A stretch of DNA of 64,000 bases, taken from assembly GCA_030544685.1 (NCBI GenBank), contig CP086683.1, forward strand, positions 434,001 to 498,000. Reading direction: 5' to 3'. Positions 8,943 through 17,589 of the stretch are shown piece by piece; positions within the stretch are counted from its first letter, which is position 1; the number at the start of each line of letters is the position of its first letter. The translations under genes were made by a program, and so were the position numbers. The notes under the pieces were generated by a model, which was not told the DNA's origin, ran no database searches, and saw nothing but the letters and a program-made list of their open reading frames with translations. Source of the DNA: Pseudomonas sp. B21_DOA. GTDB taxonomy: Bacteria > Pseudomonadota > Gammaproteobacteria > Pseudomonadales > Pseudomonadaceae.

Positions 8943-9829
8943 ATGCGCCGCCTGCTCACCGGCTGTTTCGTCACCCTGCTGCTGTTGCTCAACACCCTGA
9001 TCCTGATCGGGCCGTTGATGGTGTTTGCCCTGCTCAAACTGGTCGCACCCGGGCGCTGGCGGGATTACGCATCGGGGGCGGTGATGTGGATTGCCGAGAC
9101 CTGGGCCGAGATCGACAAGCTGATCTTCCAGCTGTGCATTCCGACGCAATGGGACATTCGCGGCGGCGACGATCTGCGCCGCGACACGTCCTATCTGGTG
9201 GTCAGCAACCATCAATCGTGGGTCGATATTCCGGCGCTGATCCAGACCCTCAACCGGCGCACGCCGTTCTTCAAATTCTTTCTGAAAAAGAGCTGATCTG
9301 GGTGCCGTTCCTTGGCCTGGCGTGGTGGGCGCTGGATTACCCGTTCATGAAGCGCTACACCAAAGCCTTTCTGGCGAAGAACCCGGAACTGGCGGGCAAG
9401 GATCTGGAAATCACCAAGGCCGCCTGTGAGCTGTTCAAGCGCCAGCCGGTGACGGTGGTGAATTATCTGGAAGGCACGCGCTACACCCTGGCGAAAAGCA
9501 CCCAGCAGGAATCACCGTTCAGCCACCTGCTCAAACCCAAGGCCGGCGGCGTGGCGTTCGTGCTGGCGGCGATGGGTGAACAACTCGACGCGATGCTCGA
9601 TGTGACGGTGGTGTATCCGCAGGAGAAGATCCCGGGCTTCTGGGATTTGATCAGCGGCAACGTGCCGCGAGTGATCATCGACATCAGGACCCGCGAACTC
9701 GACCCGACGCTGTGGCAGGGCGATTACGAGAAAGATCCGGCGTTTCGCCTGCATGTCCAGAACTGGGTCAACCAGCTCTGGACCGAGAAGGATCAGCGCA
9801 TCGCCGAGCTGCGCAGCGAGCGCCGCTGA
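8943..9829 (+). CDS. PlsC-family acyltransferase, frameshifted in this sequence
   Basis: This is a membrane lysophospholipid acyltransferase-type enzyme (YihG-like), expected to be 295 residues. The N-terminal membrane helix (LLLLLNTLILIGPLMVFALL) and the catalytic motif NHQSWVDI (HX4D form) are read from 8943. The frame stops at 9296, and the rest (ELIWVPFLGLAWWALD, NYLEGTR, VVYPQ) is in the neighbouring frame up to 9829. Restoring one A in the run at about 9286-9290 joins them as FKFFLKKELIWVP. The break is probably a sequencing artefact. It is monocistronic and convergent with the DUF2780 gene, with one base between them. Confidence 0.88.
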
Positions 9830-9830
9830 C

Positions 9831-10394
9831 TCAAGTGCCGGTGCCGGTGCCGGTGCCCCAGATGCTGCCCAGGCTGCTCAACAGCGAACCACCGACGCCC
9901 TGCTGACCGAGATATTGCAGCAACACCGGGGCAAACTGGCCGATCATGCCGCTGTCCATGCCCAGCGCGCTGAACGCGTTGTTCAGGTCGTTGGTGTCTT
10001 TGACATTGCCCAACGCATTCTCAAGGCCAGCGGACTTGCCGGACGAACCGAGCAACGCGCCCAGCGCCGCCAGATTGCCGCTGCCACCGGACAGCTTATC
10101 GATGCCCGGCACTTCCTTGGCCAGTTGCGAATAGTCGGTGCTGCTCAACTGATTCTTCGCCAGCCCAAGCATCGCGCTGGTACCGCCAACAGCCTGCTCC
10201 GGCGTGACGTCCAGCGCACTCAGAGCACTCAACAAACCAGCGGTCTCCGAGGTCGGCGCCGCAGCGGCCGCCTTGTCACCACCCTGCATCCCCGCTACCG
10301 CACCGGCCACGTCGTTCAAACTGAAACCGGCAAACACCGGCCCGGCGGCCAGAGTCAGGAGCGATGCCAGGGCAAAACCGCGTGAAATCTTCAT
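9831..10394 (-). CDS. DUF2780 secreted protein
   Basis: This 187-residue protein has a clear signal peptide (MKISRGFALASLLTLAAGPVFA) and a Gly/Ala/Leu-rich mature part with repeated amphipathic segments (LLSALSALDVTPEQAVGG, LGALLGSSGKS, VLLQYLGQQGVGGSLL), as in the DUF2780 (VcgC/VcgE) family. Its function is unknown. The C-terminus is a (GT) repeat coded by a GGTGCC hexamer array at 9836-9857, which could change length by slippage. The 279-base interval between it and the next gene holds the promoter region described at 10595. Confidence 0.82.
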   Translation of the reverse strand: MKISRGFALASLLTLAAGPVFAGFSLNDVAGAVAGMQGGDKAAAAAPTSETAGLLSALSALDVTPEQAVGGTSAMLGLAKNQLSSTDYSQLAKEVPGIDKLSGGSGNLAALGALLGSSGKSAGLENALGNVKDTNDLNNAFSALGMDSGMIGQFAPVLLQYLGQQGVGGSLLSSLGSIWGTGTGTGT

Positions 10395-10594
10395 TCAGAC
10401 ATCCTCTTGAGGAAAAGCTGCCACCGGACAACGGCGACGAAACTGCCGGTTTGACCGGGGATCTGGCGGCATGTTCCTCGCGGCGCATCCCCTTCTCTAC
10501 GCACTCACCTAAATGAATTGTTCAATCGTTGAATAGCCCCTTCACTATTCGACTTCAAACTGAAAACCCGACTATTTATTTCAATTAGAACTAA

Positions 10595-10618
10595 CCAACT
10601 GTCAGATCTGACAGTTGG
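10595..10618. promoter_or_regulatory. Perfect 24-bp palindrome, candidate LuxR-type box
   Basis: The half CCAACTGTCAGA is followed exactly by its reverse complement. The core CT-N12-AG with a central CAGATCTG matches the general las/phz/ppu-type lux-box plan. Its centre is about 67 bases before the ATG at 10674. If it sat at -42.5, as in many LuxR-activated promoters, transcription would start near 10649 with a poor -10 (TGAATA) at 10637-10642. That geometry is inference. No luxR or luxI gene is in the window. Confidence 0.55.
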
Positions 10619-10673
10619 CAGTCATAACGACGCAAGTGAATATCTCCACTCCGATTACGTAACGGAGTACGAA

Positions 10674-10985
10674 ATGATGAAGTTGAAAATTGTCACTGGC
10701 GCCCTGCTTGGTCTGACCATGATGAGTACTGCCTATGCTGCAACCTGCCCAACGATATCAGTGACCCATGCGCAAGGCGCCGAAGATGTCACCTTCACTT
10801 CTGCCCGACTTAAAGATAAAGACACTGCTAATTCAGTTGTCATCTGCCGATACGAAGGTGAGGCAGACCTTGGCGTCTCGGCCGGCTACAGAAACGACAC
10901 TCCAGTTCAAGCCACCGGTAGCAATTGGAACGGTGATGAGTGTGCAACCAAGGATGGTGACGCCCGCAAATGCGCCTTTAAATAA
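10674..10985 (+). CDS. Small secreted Cys-rich protein, unknown function
   Basis: This 103-residue protein has a signal peptide ending at AYAA (residues about 1-23) and a mature part of about 80 residues with four cysteines (CPTI, VICRY, DECAT, KCAF), suggesting two disulfides in the periplasm or outside the cell. It resembles small DUF3757-type exported proteins, but I cannot assign a function. The start may be 10674 or 10677 (ATGATG), with the site ACGGAG just upstream. It is more AT-rich than its neighbours, is monocistronic, and lies behind the palindrome at 10595. A strong hairpin follows at 11006. Confidence 0.75.
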   Translation: MMKLKIVTGALLGLTMMSTAYAATCPTISVTHAQGAEDVTFTSARLKDKDTANSVVICRYEGEADLGVSAGYRNDTPVQATGSNWNGDECATKDGDARKCAFK

Positions 10986-11005
10986 CTGGTCGTGTTCAGA
11001 ACAAA

Positions 11006-11030
11006 AAGGGCAGCCCGATCGGCTGCCCTT
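11006..11030. terminator. Bidirectional hairpin terminator
   Basis: AAGGGCAGCC pairs perfectly with GGCTGCCCTT around a five-base loop. On the minus strand it is followed by TTTTTGT, so it is a strong rho-independent terminator for fdhA. It can also stop transcription of the small secreted gene from the other side. Confidence 0.85.
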
Positions 11031-11046
11031 CTTATATGGGTAGAAC

Positions 11047-12246
11047 TCACGCCGCACTGAACAACTTGTGCGGATCAATCACAAACTTCTTCGGCACGCC
11101 GGCATCGAACTCGCCGTAACCTTCCGGCGCCTGATCGAGGCTGATCACTTGCACGCCGACCACTTCGGCGATGTTGATGCGGTCCCACATGATCGCCTGC
11201 ATCAGCTGGCGGTTGTATTTCATCACTGGAGTCTGGCCGGTGTGGAAGCTGTGGGATTTTGCCCAGCCCAGGCCGAAGCGGATGCTCAGGCTGCCCATTT
11301 TCGCGGCGGCGTCCACAGCACCCGGGTCTTCGGTGACGTACAGGCCCGGGATACCTATCTTGCCGGCTACCCGCACCACGCCCATCAGTGAGTTGAGCAC
11401 CGTGGCCGGGGCTTCGGCCTTGACGCCGTCGTGGCCGTGGCCGCGGGCTTCGAAACCGACGCAGTCCACCGCACAGTCGACTTCCGGCTCGCCCAGCAGC
11501 GCGGCGATCTGTTCGTGCAGCGGGGTGTCCTTGGACAGGTCGACGACCTCAAAACCCTGGGCCTTGGCGTGGGCCAGGCGGATGGTGTTGACGTCGCCGA
11601 CAATCACCACCGCCGCACCGAGCAAACGTGCGGAAGCGGCAGCGGCCAGACCGACCGGGCCGGCGCCGGCAATGTACACGGAGCTGCCCGGGCCAACGCC
11701 GGCAGTAACCGCGCCGTGGTAACCGGTCGGGAGGATGTCGGAGAGGCAGGTCAGGTCGCGGATTTTCTCCATGGCCTTGTCGCGATCCGGCAGTTTCAGC
11801 AGGTTGAAGTCGGCGTACGGCACCAGCACGTATTCGGCCTGGCCACCGGTCCAGTCACCCATGTCGACGTAACCGTATGCGCCGCCGGCACGGGCCGGGT
11901 TGACGGTCAGGCAGACGCCGGTGTGTTGCTCCTTGCAGGAACGGCAGCGCCCGCAAGCCACGTTGAACGGAACAGAGACCAGATCGCCGATCTTCAGGTT
12001 TTCGACGTCGGAGCCCTTTTCGATCACCTCGCCGGTAATTTCGTGACCCAGCACCAGACCGGTCTGCGCCGTGGTCCGGCCGCGCACCATGTGCTGGTCG
12101 GAGCCGCAGATGTTGGTGGATACCACTTTGAGAATGACCCCGTGCTCGATCTTGCGACCACGCGGGTCCTGCATTTTCGGATAGTCGATTTTCTGTACTT
12201 CGACCTTGCCAGCGCCGAGATACACCACACCACGATTGCCAGACAT
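11047..12246 (-). CDS. fdhA: Glutathione-independent formaldehyde dehydrogenase
   Basis: FdhA is a cytosolic zinc/NAD-dependent dehydrogenase that oxidises formaldehyde to formate with a tightly bound cofactor. The 399 residues carry the catalytic zinc region (CGSDQHMVRG, GHEITGEVIEKG), the structural zinc cysteines CGRCRSCKEQHTGVC, and the nucleotide-binding AGAGPVGLAAAASARLLG. It is the distal gene of the minus-strand glyA-sox-purU-fdhA cluster. It removes formaldehyde released during glycine-betaine demethylation. A hairpin terminator follows directly. Confidence 0.96.
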   Translation of the reverse strand: MSGNRGVVYLGAGKVEVQKIDYPKMQDPRGRKIEHGVILKVVSTNICGSDQHMVRGRTTAQTGLVLGHEITGEVIEKGSDVENLKIGDLVSVPFNVACGRCRSCKEQHTGVCLTVNPARAGGAYGYVDMGDWTGGQAEYVLVPYADFNLLKLPDRDKAMEKIRDLTCLSDILPTGYHGAVTAGVGPGSSVYIAGAGPVGLAAAASARLLGAAVVIVGDVNTIRLAHAKAQGFEVVDLSKDTPLHEQIAALLGEPEVDCAVDCVGFEARGHGHDGVKAEAPATVLNSLMGVVRVAGKIGIPGLYVTEDPGAVDAAAKMGSLSIRFGLGWAKSHSFHTGQTPVMKYNRQLMQAIMWDRINIAEVVGVQVISLDQAPEGYGEFDAGVPKKFVIDPHKLFSAA

Positions 12247-12287
12247 GCCATCACCTCTATATTTGTTGTTGGGTAGAGAGTTGATTG

Positions 12288-12367
12288 AGCTTCAAGCGGC
12301 AAGCTACAAGCCGCAAGAAGTGTGCTGACCGCTTGTTCTTGCGGCTTGGAGCTTGGAGCTTGAAGCT
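12288..12367. repeat. Inverted repeat, family D (AGCTTCAAGC type)
   Basis: AGCTTCAAGCGGCAAGCT...GCCGCAAG is followed by its complement CTTGCGGCTTGGAGCTTGAA, making a long imperfect hairpin between purU and fdhA. A second copy lies between betB and betA near 57152-57270. This is an intergenic repeat type distinct from the GTGGGAGC REP family. Confidence 0.75.
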
Positions 12368-13223
12368 AAAGAACGACAGTTCTGTTGGCGTTCAGGAACA
12401 CCCTTCTTTCGATGTGATACCCAACCGCCCGCGCCAAGGTCAGGCCTTCGATATCCCGGCCCTTGGCAATCAGGTCCTCGGGGTAATGACTGTGATCCAC
12501 CGCCTCGACGCCCTGGGCGATGATCGGCCCTTCATCGAGATCGTTGTTGATGTAATGCGCCGTCGCGCCCACCAGTTTCACGCCCTTGTTGTAGGCCTGG
12601 TGATACGGCTTGGCGCCCTTGAAGCCCGGCAGCAGGGAGTGATGAATGTTGATCGCCTTGCCGTCGAGCTTGCGGCACAGCTCCGGCGACAGCACCTGCA
12701 TGTAGCGGGCGAGGATCACCAGTTCGGCACCGGCCTCTTCGATCACCTGCCAGACCTGACGCTCCTGCGCCGGTTTGTCGTTGGGGTCGAGAGGGAAATG
12801 GTAGTAGGGAATCTGGTGCCAGTCGGCCAACGGCTTGAGATCCGGATGGTTGGACACCACCGCCGCGACGTCCATCGACAACTGGCCGATGCGCTGGCGA
12901 TAGAGCAAGTCGTTGAGGCAGTGATCGGCCTTGGAGACCATGATCACCACTTTCGGCCGGTAGTTGGGCGCGGTCAGCTCGAAGAGCATGCCGAACGCCT
13001 GTCCGCGCTCGGCCAGCCCGGCGCGGAAGGATTGCTCGTCGAAGCCGTCGGGCTGACGGAATTCCACGCGAATGAAGAAGCGCCCCGAGAGGCGGTCATC
13101 GAACGAGTGGTGCTCGGTGACATAACAGCCCTGCTCGAACAGAAAACGCGTGACCGCGTCCACCGTGCCGAGGACGCTGGGGCAGTCGGCGGTCAGAATC
13201 CATGTGTCTGGGGCGCGGCTCAT
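12366..13223 (-). CDS. purU: Formyltetrahydrofolate deformylase
   Basis: PurU hydrolyses 10-formyl-THF to formate and THF, here returning THF after C1 units are captured from methyl-group oxidation. The 285 residues have an N-terminal ACT domain (WILTADCPSVLGTVDAVTRFL) and a C-terminal formyltransferase fold with the catalytic set NIHHSLLPGFKGAKPYHQA and GATAHYINNDLDEGPII. The ATG at 13223 fits the family N-terminus. It lies between soxG and fdhA on the same strand. The family-B repeat at 13299 separates it from soxG. Confidence 0.95.
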   Translation of the reverse strand: MSRAPDTWILTADCPSVLGTVDAVTRFLFEQGCYVTEHHSFDDRLSGRFFIRVEFRQPDGFDEQSFRAGLAERGQAFGMLFELTAPNYRPKVVIMVSKADHCLNDLLYRQRIGQLSMDVAAVVSNHPDLKPLADWHQIPYYHFPLDPNDKPAQERQVWQVIEEAGAELVILARYMQVLSPELCRKLDGKAINIHHSLLPGFKGAKPYHQAYNKGVKLVGATAHYINNDLDEGPIIAQGVEAVDHSHYPEDLIAKGRDIEGLTLARAVGYHIERRVFLNANRTVVL

Positions 13224-13298
13224 GGTGCGGTGACTCCTGTTACAACAACGGTGAGCAAAGTGAACTCTGAACCAGACTGACCTGCGCTGAACTGCTTT

Positions 13299-13430
13299 TG
13301 TGGTGAGGGATTTATCCCCGTTGGGTGGCGAAGCCACCCCAAAACCAATCACCGCGGTTTATCAGGTAGATCGAATTCACAGGTATTGCGACTGCTTCGC
13401 AGCCGAACGGGGATAAATCCCCTCGCCACA
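13299..13430. repeat. Inverted repeat, family B (GAGGGATTTATCCCC type)
   Basis: TGTGGTGAGGGATTTATCCC ends in the complementary GGGATAAATCCCCTCGCCAC about 130 bases on, with GGTGGCGAAGCCACC and CTGCTTCGCAGC inner hairpins. It lies between soxG and purU and is the first of six copies in the window. Confidence 0.85.
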
Positions 13431-13456
13431 GAAGCAGGCACGATAGCCATTCAGTC

Positions 13457-14089
13457 TCAGGCCTGAACGCTAAGGCCGTACTCGGCCGAAGCATCCTGCA
13501 ACCACAACCACCAGTAATCCGAGAAGCTGCGACGGATCAGCAGTTCCCAAGTGTCTTCGGCGGTATGGCGAATCATCAGCTGCGATTTGGCGAACACCGT
13601 ACCCACCGCTTTACCGACCGGGAAGTTGTTCGGGTGCACGTCATAGCTGGTGGATTTCATTAGCACCTGGCGCACGTTCGGCCCGCTCAGTTCGAGGATC
13701 TGCTGGCCGCCGCTGACGTTGACGATGGCAATGTGCAGATCGCCCAGCGCTTCACGCAGTTTCTGCTCGGCGGCGAATTCTTCGCCGCTTGGCACGACCA
13801 GCAGCCACTCGTCCGGGCCCATCCATTGCAGGCTGGTTTCGCCTTTGACGATCACGCTCAGCGCGCCGGGCAATTCAATGCCAAGCGCCTTGTGCACACC
13901 GGCCGCGAACGGGGCATCGTGGCCATCGCCACGAAGGGTCAGGTGGCCGAGGAGTTTCTTTTCCCGCACGATCACGCCGGCGTTCTTGCGGCCCTTGCCG
14001 ACCAGGCTGGCGAGGTCGGCATGGTGCAGCGACGACTCGGCACGGGCACCGGTGGTCGGGCGTTGCTGGTAAACATTGGCTTTGGTCAT
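13457..14089 (-). CDS. soxG: Sarcosine oxidase gamma subunit
   Basis: SoxG is the gamma subunit of heterotetrameric sarcosine oxidase, which oxidises sarcosine to glycine. It is 210 residues with a GcvT-like fold. The ATG at 14089 begins MTKANVYQQRP, typical of the family; the longer upstream reading frame runs through a REP element and is rejected. Conserved segments include WMGPDEWLLVVPSGEE and NVSGGQQILELSGPN. The REP pair at 14136-14203 lies between it and soxA, suggesting mRNA processing within the operon. Confidence 0.94.
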   Translation of the reverse strand: MTKANVYQQRPTTGARAESSLHHADLASLVGKGRKNAGVIVREKKLLGHLTLRGDGHDAPFAAGVHKALGIELPGALSVIVKGETSLQWMGPDEWLLVVPSGEEFAAEQKLREALGDLHIAIVNVSGGQQILELSGPNVRQVLMKSTSYDVHPNNFPVGKAVGTVFAKSQLMIRHTAEDTWELLIRRSFSDYWWLWLQDASAEYGLSVQA

Positions 14090-14135
14090 AAAGCACCTTC
14101 TGAATTCTGTTGGTTCCTGTGGTGGCTGTGCCGCC

Positions 14136-14203
14136 GCCTTCGCGAGCAGGCTCGCTCCCACAGGGGAACGCGATCGAATGTGGGAGCGAGCCTGCTCGCG
14201 AAT
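14136..14203. repeat. REP element pair, family A, inside sox operon
   Basis: GCCTTCGCGAGCAGGCTCGC and its complement flank a short spacer between soxA and soxG. Position inside an operon suggests an effect on mRNA stability of the upstream message. Confidence 0.88.
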
Positions 14204-14231
14204 AGCCGCCCGCCCACCGCTCCCGAGGTTG

Positions 14232-17200
14232 TCAGATGTTCTGCCGCTCACCCTTCGGATCGAAGAACACCGAAGACACGATTTCCGCCTCGATCACGCT
14301 GCCATCGGCCAGCGGTGCGAACACCCGCTCGCCCATGCGCTTGAGACCGCCCTTGACCACACCCATGGCAAACGAATAACCGAGGGAGTTGTGCGCGTAG
14401 CTCGAGGTGACGTGGCCGACCATGGTCATCGGGATCGCCTGCTTGGTGTTGAACACCAGCTGCGCACCTTCCGGCAGCCATTTGGTCGGATCGATCGGCT
14501 TGAGGCCTACCAGTTGTTTGCGCTGGTCTTTCACGCAATCTTCGCGGTTCATGCCGCGCTGGCCGATCCACGAGAACGGTTTGGTGCGACCCACACACCA
14601 GCCCATGTTCAGGTCGTCCGGGGTCATCGAGCCGTCGGTGTCCTGGCCGACGATGATGAAGCCCTTCTCGGCCCGCAGCACGTGCATGGTTTCGGTGCCG
14701 TACGGCGTCAGGTTGTACTGCTTGCCGGCCTCGACGATTTTCTCCAGCACGCCCATCGCATAATCGGCCTGCACGTTGACTTCGTACGACAGCTCACCGG
14801 TGAACGAGATACGGAACACCCGCGCCGGCACATCGCCGACCAGACCTTCTTTCCAGGTCATGAACGGGAACGCTTCGTTGCTCAGATCGATGTCGGTCAC
14901 GGCGCTGAGCAGCTTGCGGCTGTTCGGCCCGGACAGGGTCATGGTCGCCCAGTGGTCGGTGACCGACGTGAAGTACACCTTCAGCTCCGGCCATTCGGTC
15001 TGGTGGTACAGCTCCAGCCACTGCAGTACGCGCGCGGCGCCGCCGGTGGTGGTGGTCATGACGAAATGGTTGTCGGCCAGACACGCGGTCACACCGTCGT
15101 CGAAGACCATGCCGTCTTCCTTGCACATCAGACCGTAGCGCGCCTTGCCCACGTCGAGCTTGGTCCAGGCGTTGGTGTACACGCGGTTGAGGAACTCGCG
15201 GGCATCCGGGCCTTGGATGTCGATCTTGCCGAGGGTCGAAGCATCGAGCAGGCCAACGCTGTCGCGCACGGCTTTGCATTCGCGCTTGACCGCCGCGTGC
15301 AGGTCTTCACCGTTTTTCGGGAAGTACCATGGACGCTTCCACTGACCGACATCTTCAAACTCGGCGCCGTTCTTCACGTGCCAGGCATGCAGCGCGGTGT
15401 AGCGCACCGGTTCGAAGATGTGCCCACAGTGCCGACCGGCCACGGCGCCGAAGGTCACCGGCGTGTAGTTCGGACGGAACATGGTGGTGCCCATCTGCGG
15501 GATGGTCACGTTCAGCGAACGGGCGGCAATGGCCAGACCGTTGACGTTGCCGAGCTTGCCCTGATCGGTGCCGAAGCCCAGCGCGGTATAGCGTTTGACG
15601 TGCTCGACCGACTCGAAACCTTCGCGGGTCGCCAGTTCGATGCCACCGGCGGTGACGTCGTTCTGGAAGTCGACGAATTGCTTTGGTGCACGCGCCGAGT
15701 TTTTCTCGTGCGGCACCTGGAACAGCGCCAGGGTCGGCTCTTCGAGTCGGCTCAGGGCTTTCGGCAACACGCCTTCGACAGTCTGGAAACCGGCTTCGGC
15801 GGCAGCGCGCACGCCACCTTCAAAACCGTCGGCCAGCGAATCGCCGAGCGCGTAGACGCCATTGATGCCACCGACGCACACACGTTTCTGCGGAGCTTCG
15901 CCCGGTACGAAACCGAGAATATCTTCGCGCCAGACTGGTTTGCCGCCGAGGTGCGAAGCCAGATGAACCACCGGGCTGTAACCGCCGGAGCTGGCGACCA
16001 GATCGCAATCGAGCCATTCGCCCGGACTGGTCACGGCGTGAGCCTTTACGTCAATCGCGGCGACGCGGGCAGCGGTCACCCGCTTGCTGCCACGCACTTC
16101 GATGACGGCGCTGCCGGTGAGGATGCGAATGCCTTTGGCACGCGCTTCTTCGACCAATGCACCGCGCGGATTGCTGCGAGCATCAGCGATGGCGACCACT
16201 TGCAGACTGGCATCGAGCCAATCCAGAGCGACGCGATAGGCGTGATCGTTGTTGGTCGACAGCACCAGTTTTTTGCCCGGCGCTACGCCATAACGACGCA
16301 CGTAAGTCGACACCGCGCCAGCGAGCATGTTGCCCGGCACGTCGTTGTTGCCGTAGACCAGCGGACGCTCGTGGGCGCCGGTCGCCAGCACCACACGTTT
16401 GGCGCGGACACGGTGGATGCGCTGCCGCACCTGACCGATCGGCGCGCGGTCGCCGAGGTGATCGGTGAGGCGTTCGTGAATGGTCAGGAAATTGTGGTCG
16501 TGGTAACCGTTGACCGTGGCGCGCGGCAACAGCAGCACGTCCGGGGTGTTCTTCAATTCCGCGATGACACTGGCGACCCATTCCATCGCCGGTTTGCCGT
16601 CGAGGCTTTCGCGCGAGTCGAGCAGGCTGCCGCCGAACTCTTCCTGCTCATCGGCCAGAATCACTCGGGCACCGCTGCGCGCAGCGGCCAGGGCAGCGGC
16701 GAGACCGGCCGGGCCGGCACCGACGATCAGCACGTCGCAGTGCTGATTCATGTAGTCGTAGGTGTCCGGATCGTTCTCGGTCGGCGAACGGCCGAGGCCG
16801 GCAGCCTTGCGAATGTACTTCTCGTAAGTCATCCAGAACGATTGCGGGTACATGAAGGTTTTGTAGTAGAAACCCGGCGGCATCAGCTTGCCGCCGACCT
16901 TGCCGAGAATCCCCATCATGTCGTTGTTGACGCTCGGCCAGCCGTTGGTGCTGGTGGCGACCAGACCCTGATACAACGCCTGTTGCGTGGCGCGCACGTT
17001 GGGAATCTGCGTGGCTTCGGTGGCACCGATCTGCAGCACGGCGTTCGGCTCCTCGGAACCGGCGGCGAAGATGCCGCGAGGGCGCGAATATTTGAAGCTG
17101 CGGCCGATGATATCGACGCCGTTGGCAATCAGTGCAGCGGCCAGCGAGTCGCCTTCATAGCCTTTGTAGGTCTGGCCGTTGAAGGTGAAGCTCAGCACTT

Positions 17201-17249
17201 TGTTGCGGTCGATCCGTCCACCGTTGGACAGGCGATTGGTCTGGCTCAT
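14232..17249 (-). CDS. soxA: Sarcosine oxidase alpha subunit
   Basis: SoxA is the 1005-residue alpha subunit of heterotetrameric sarcosine oxidase. The N-terminal 2Fe-2S-ferredoxin-like region (FNGQTYKGYEGDSLAAALIANG) precedes a dinucleotide-binding domain (DVLIVGAGPAGLAAALAAAR, residues about 170-190). The C-terminal third is an aminomethyltransferase (GcvT) fold that passes the methyl carbon to THF as 5,10-methylene-THF (LDASTLGKIDIQGPDAREFL, GTETMHVLRAEKGFIIVGQD). The ATG at 17249 overlaps the end of soxD by four bases. The frame is intact over 3 kb. Confidence 0.97.
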   Translation of the reverse strand: MSQTNRLSNGGRIDRNKVLSFTFNGQTYKGYEGDSLAAALIANGVDIIGRSFKYSRPRGIFAAGSEEPNAVLQIGATEATQIPNVRATQQALYQGLVATSTNGWPSVNNDMMGILGKVGGKLMPPGFYYKTFMYPQSFWMTYEKYIRKAAGLGRSPTENDPDTYDYMNQHCDVLIVGAGPAGLAAALAAARSGARVILADEQEEFGGSLLDSRESLDGKPAMEWVASVIAELKNTPDVLLLPRATVNGYHDHNFLTIHERLTDHLGDRAPIGQVRQRIHRVRAKRVVLATGAHERPLVYGNNDVPGNMLAGAVSTYVRRYGVAPGKKLVLSTNNDHAYRVALDWLDASLQVVAIADARSNPRGALVEEARAKGIRILTGSAVIEVRGSKRVTAARVAAIDVKAHAVTSPGEWLDCDLVASSGGYSPVVHLASHLGGKPVWREDILGFVPGEAPQKRVCVGGINGVYALGDSLADGFEGGVRAAAEAGFQTVEGVLPKALSRLEEPTLALFQVPHEKNSARAPKQFVDFQNDVTAGGIELATREGFESVEHVKRYTALGFGTDQGKLGNVNGLAIAARSLNVTIPQMGTTMFRPNYTPVTFGAVAGRHCGHIFEPVRYTALHAWHVKNGAEFEDVGQWKRPWYFPKNGEDLHAAVKRECKAVRDSVGLLDASTLGKIDIQGPDAREFLNRVYTNAWTKLDVGKARYGLMCKEDGMVFDDGVTACLADNHFVMTTTTGGAARVLQWLELYHQTEWPELKVYFTSVTDHWATMTLSGPNSRKLLSAVTDIDLSNEAFPFMTWKEGLVGDVPARVFRISFTGELSYEVNVQADYAMGVLEKIVEAGKQYNLTPYGTETMHVLRAEKGFIIVGQDTDGSMTPDDLNMGWCVGRTKPFSWIGQRGMNREDCVKDQRKQLVGLKPIDPTKWLPEGAQLVFNTKQAIPMTMVGHVTSSYAHNSLGYSFAMGVVKGGLKRMGERVFAPLADGSVIEAEIVSSVFFDPKGERQNI

Positions 17250-17575
17250 ACCTTCTCTCCCAGCGCCGTCGTGGCTGTTTTCGCAGTGCCAGCCTTGTCG
17301 GTGAATTGCGGCTTCTCGCCGATCTTGTAGCTCTCGAGAATCTCGTAGGTCACGGTATCGCGAGTGACGTTGAAGTACTGGCGGCAACCGGCAACGTGGT
17401 CCCACAACTCGTGGTGCAGACCGCGCGGGTTATCGCGGAAGAACATGTAGTCACCCCACTCCTCATCGGTGCAGGCGTTCGGATCCAGCGGGCGCGGAAT
17501 GTGCGCCTGGCCGGATGCATGGAATTCCTCTTCGGAGCGCAGTTCGCCGCAGTGAGGACAGAAGATGTGCAACAT
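17246..17575 (-). CDS. soxD: Sarcosine oxidase delta subunit
   Basis: SoxD is the small 109-residue zinc-binding subunit of sarcosine oxidase. The N-terminus MLHIFCPHCGELRSEEEF carries the CxxC zinc ligands with a downstream His. DYMFFRDNPRGLHHELWDH is a family signature. The last four bases overlap the soxA start, giving tight coupling. It lies 14 bases after soxB. Confidence 0.95.
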   Translation of the reverse strand: MLHIFCPHCGELRSEEEFHASGQAHIPRPLDPNACTDEEWGDYMFFRDNPRGLHHELWDHVAGCRQYFNVTRDTVTYEILESYKIGEKPQFTDKAGTAKTATTALGEKV

Positions 17576-17589
17576 AGGGATTTCTCCTG

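Noticed and set aside
9286..9300. Programmed frameshift in the acyltransferase (A-rich slippery run)
   Set aside because: The same kind of one-base gap occurs in many unrelated genes, so error is more likely than programmed frameshifting, although the run alone could suggest it.
14076..17330. Long open frame (about 1084 codons) on the plus strand opposite soxA
   Set aside because: It is the antisense shadow of the high-GC soxA gene, lacks recognisable domains and is rich in low-complexity Arg/His/Gly composition.
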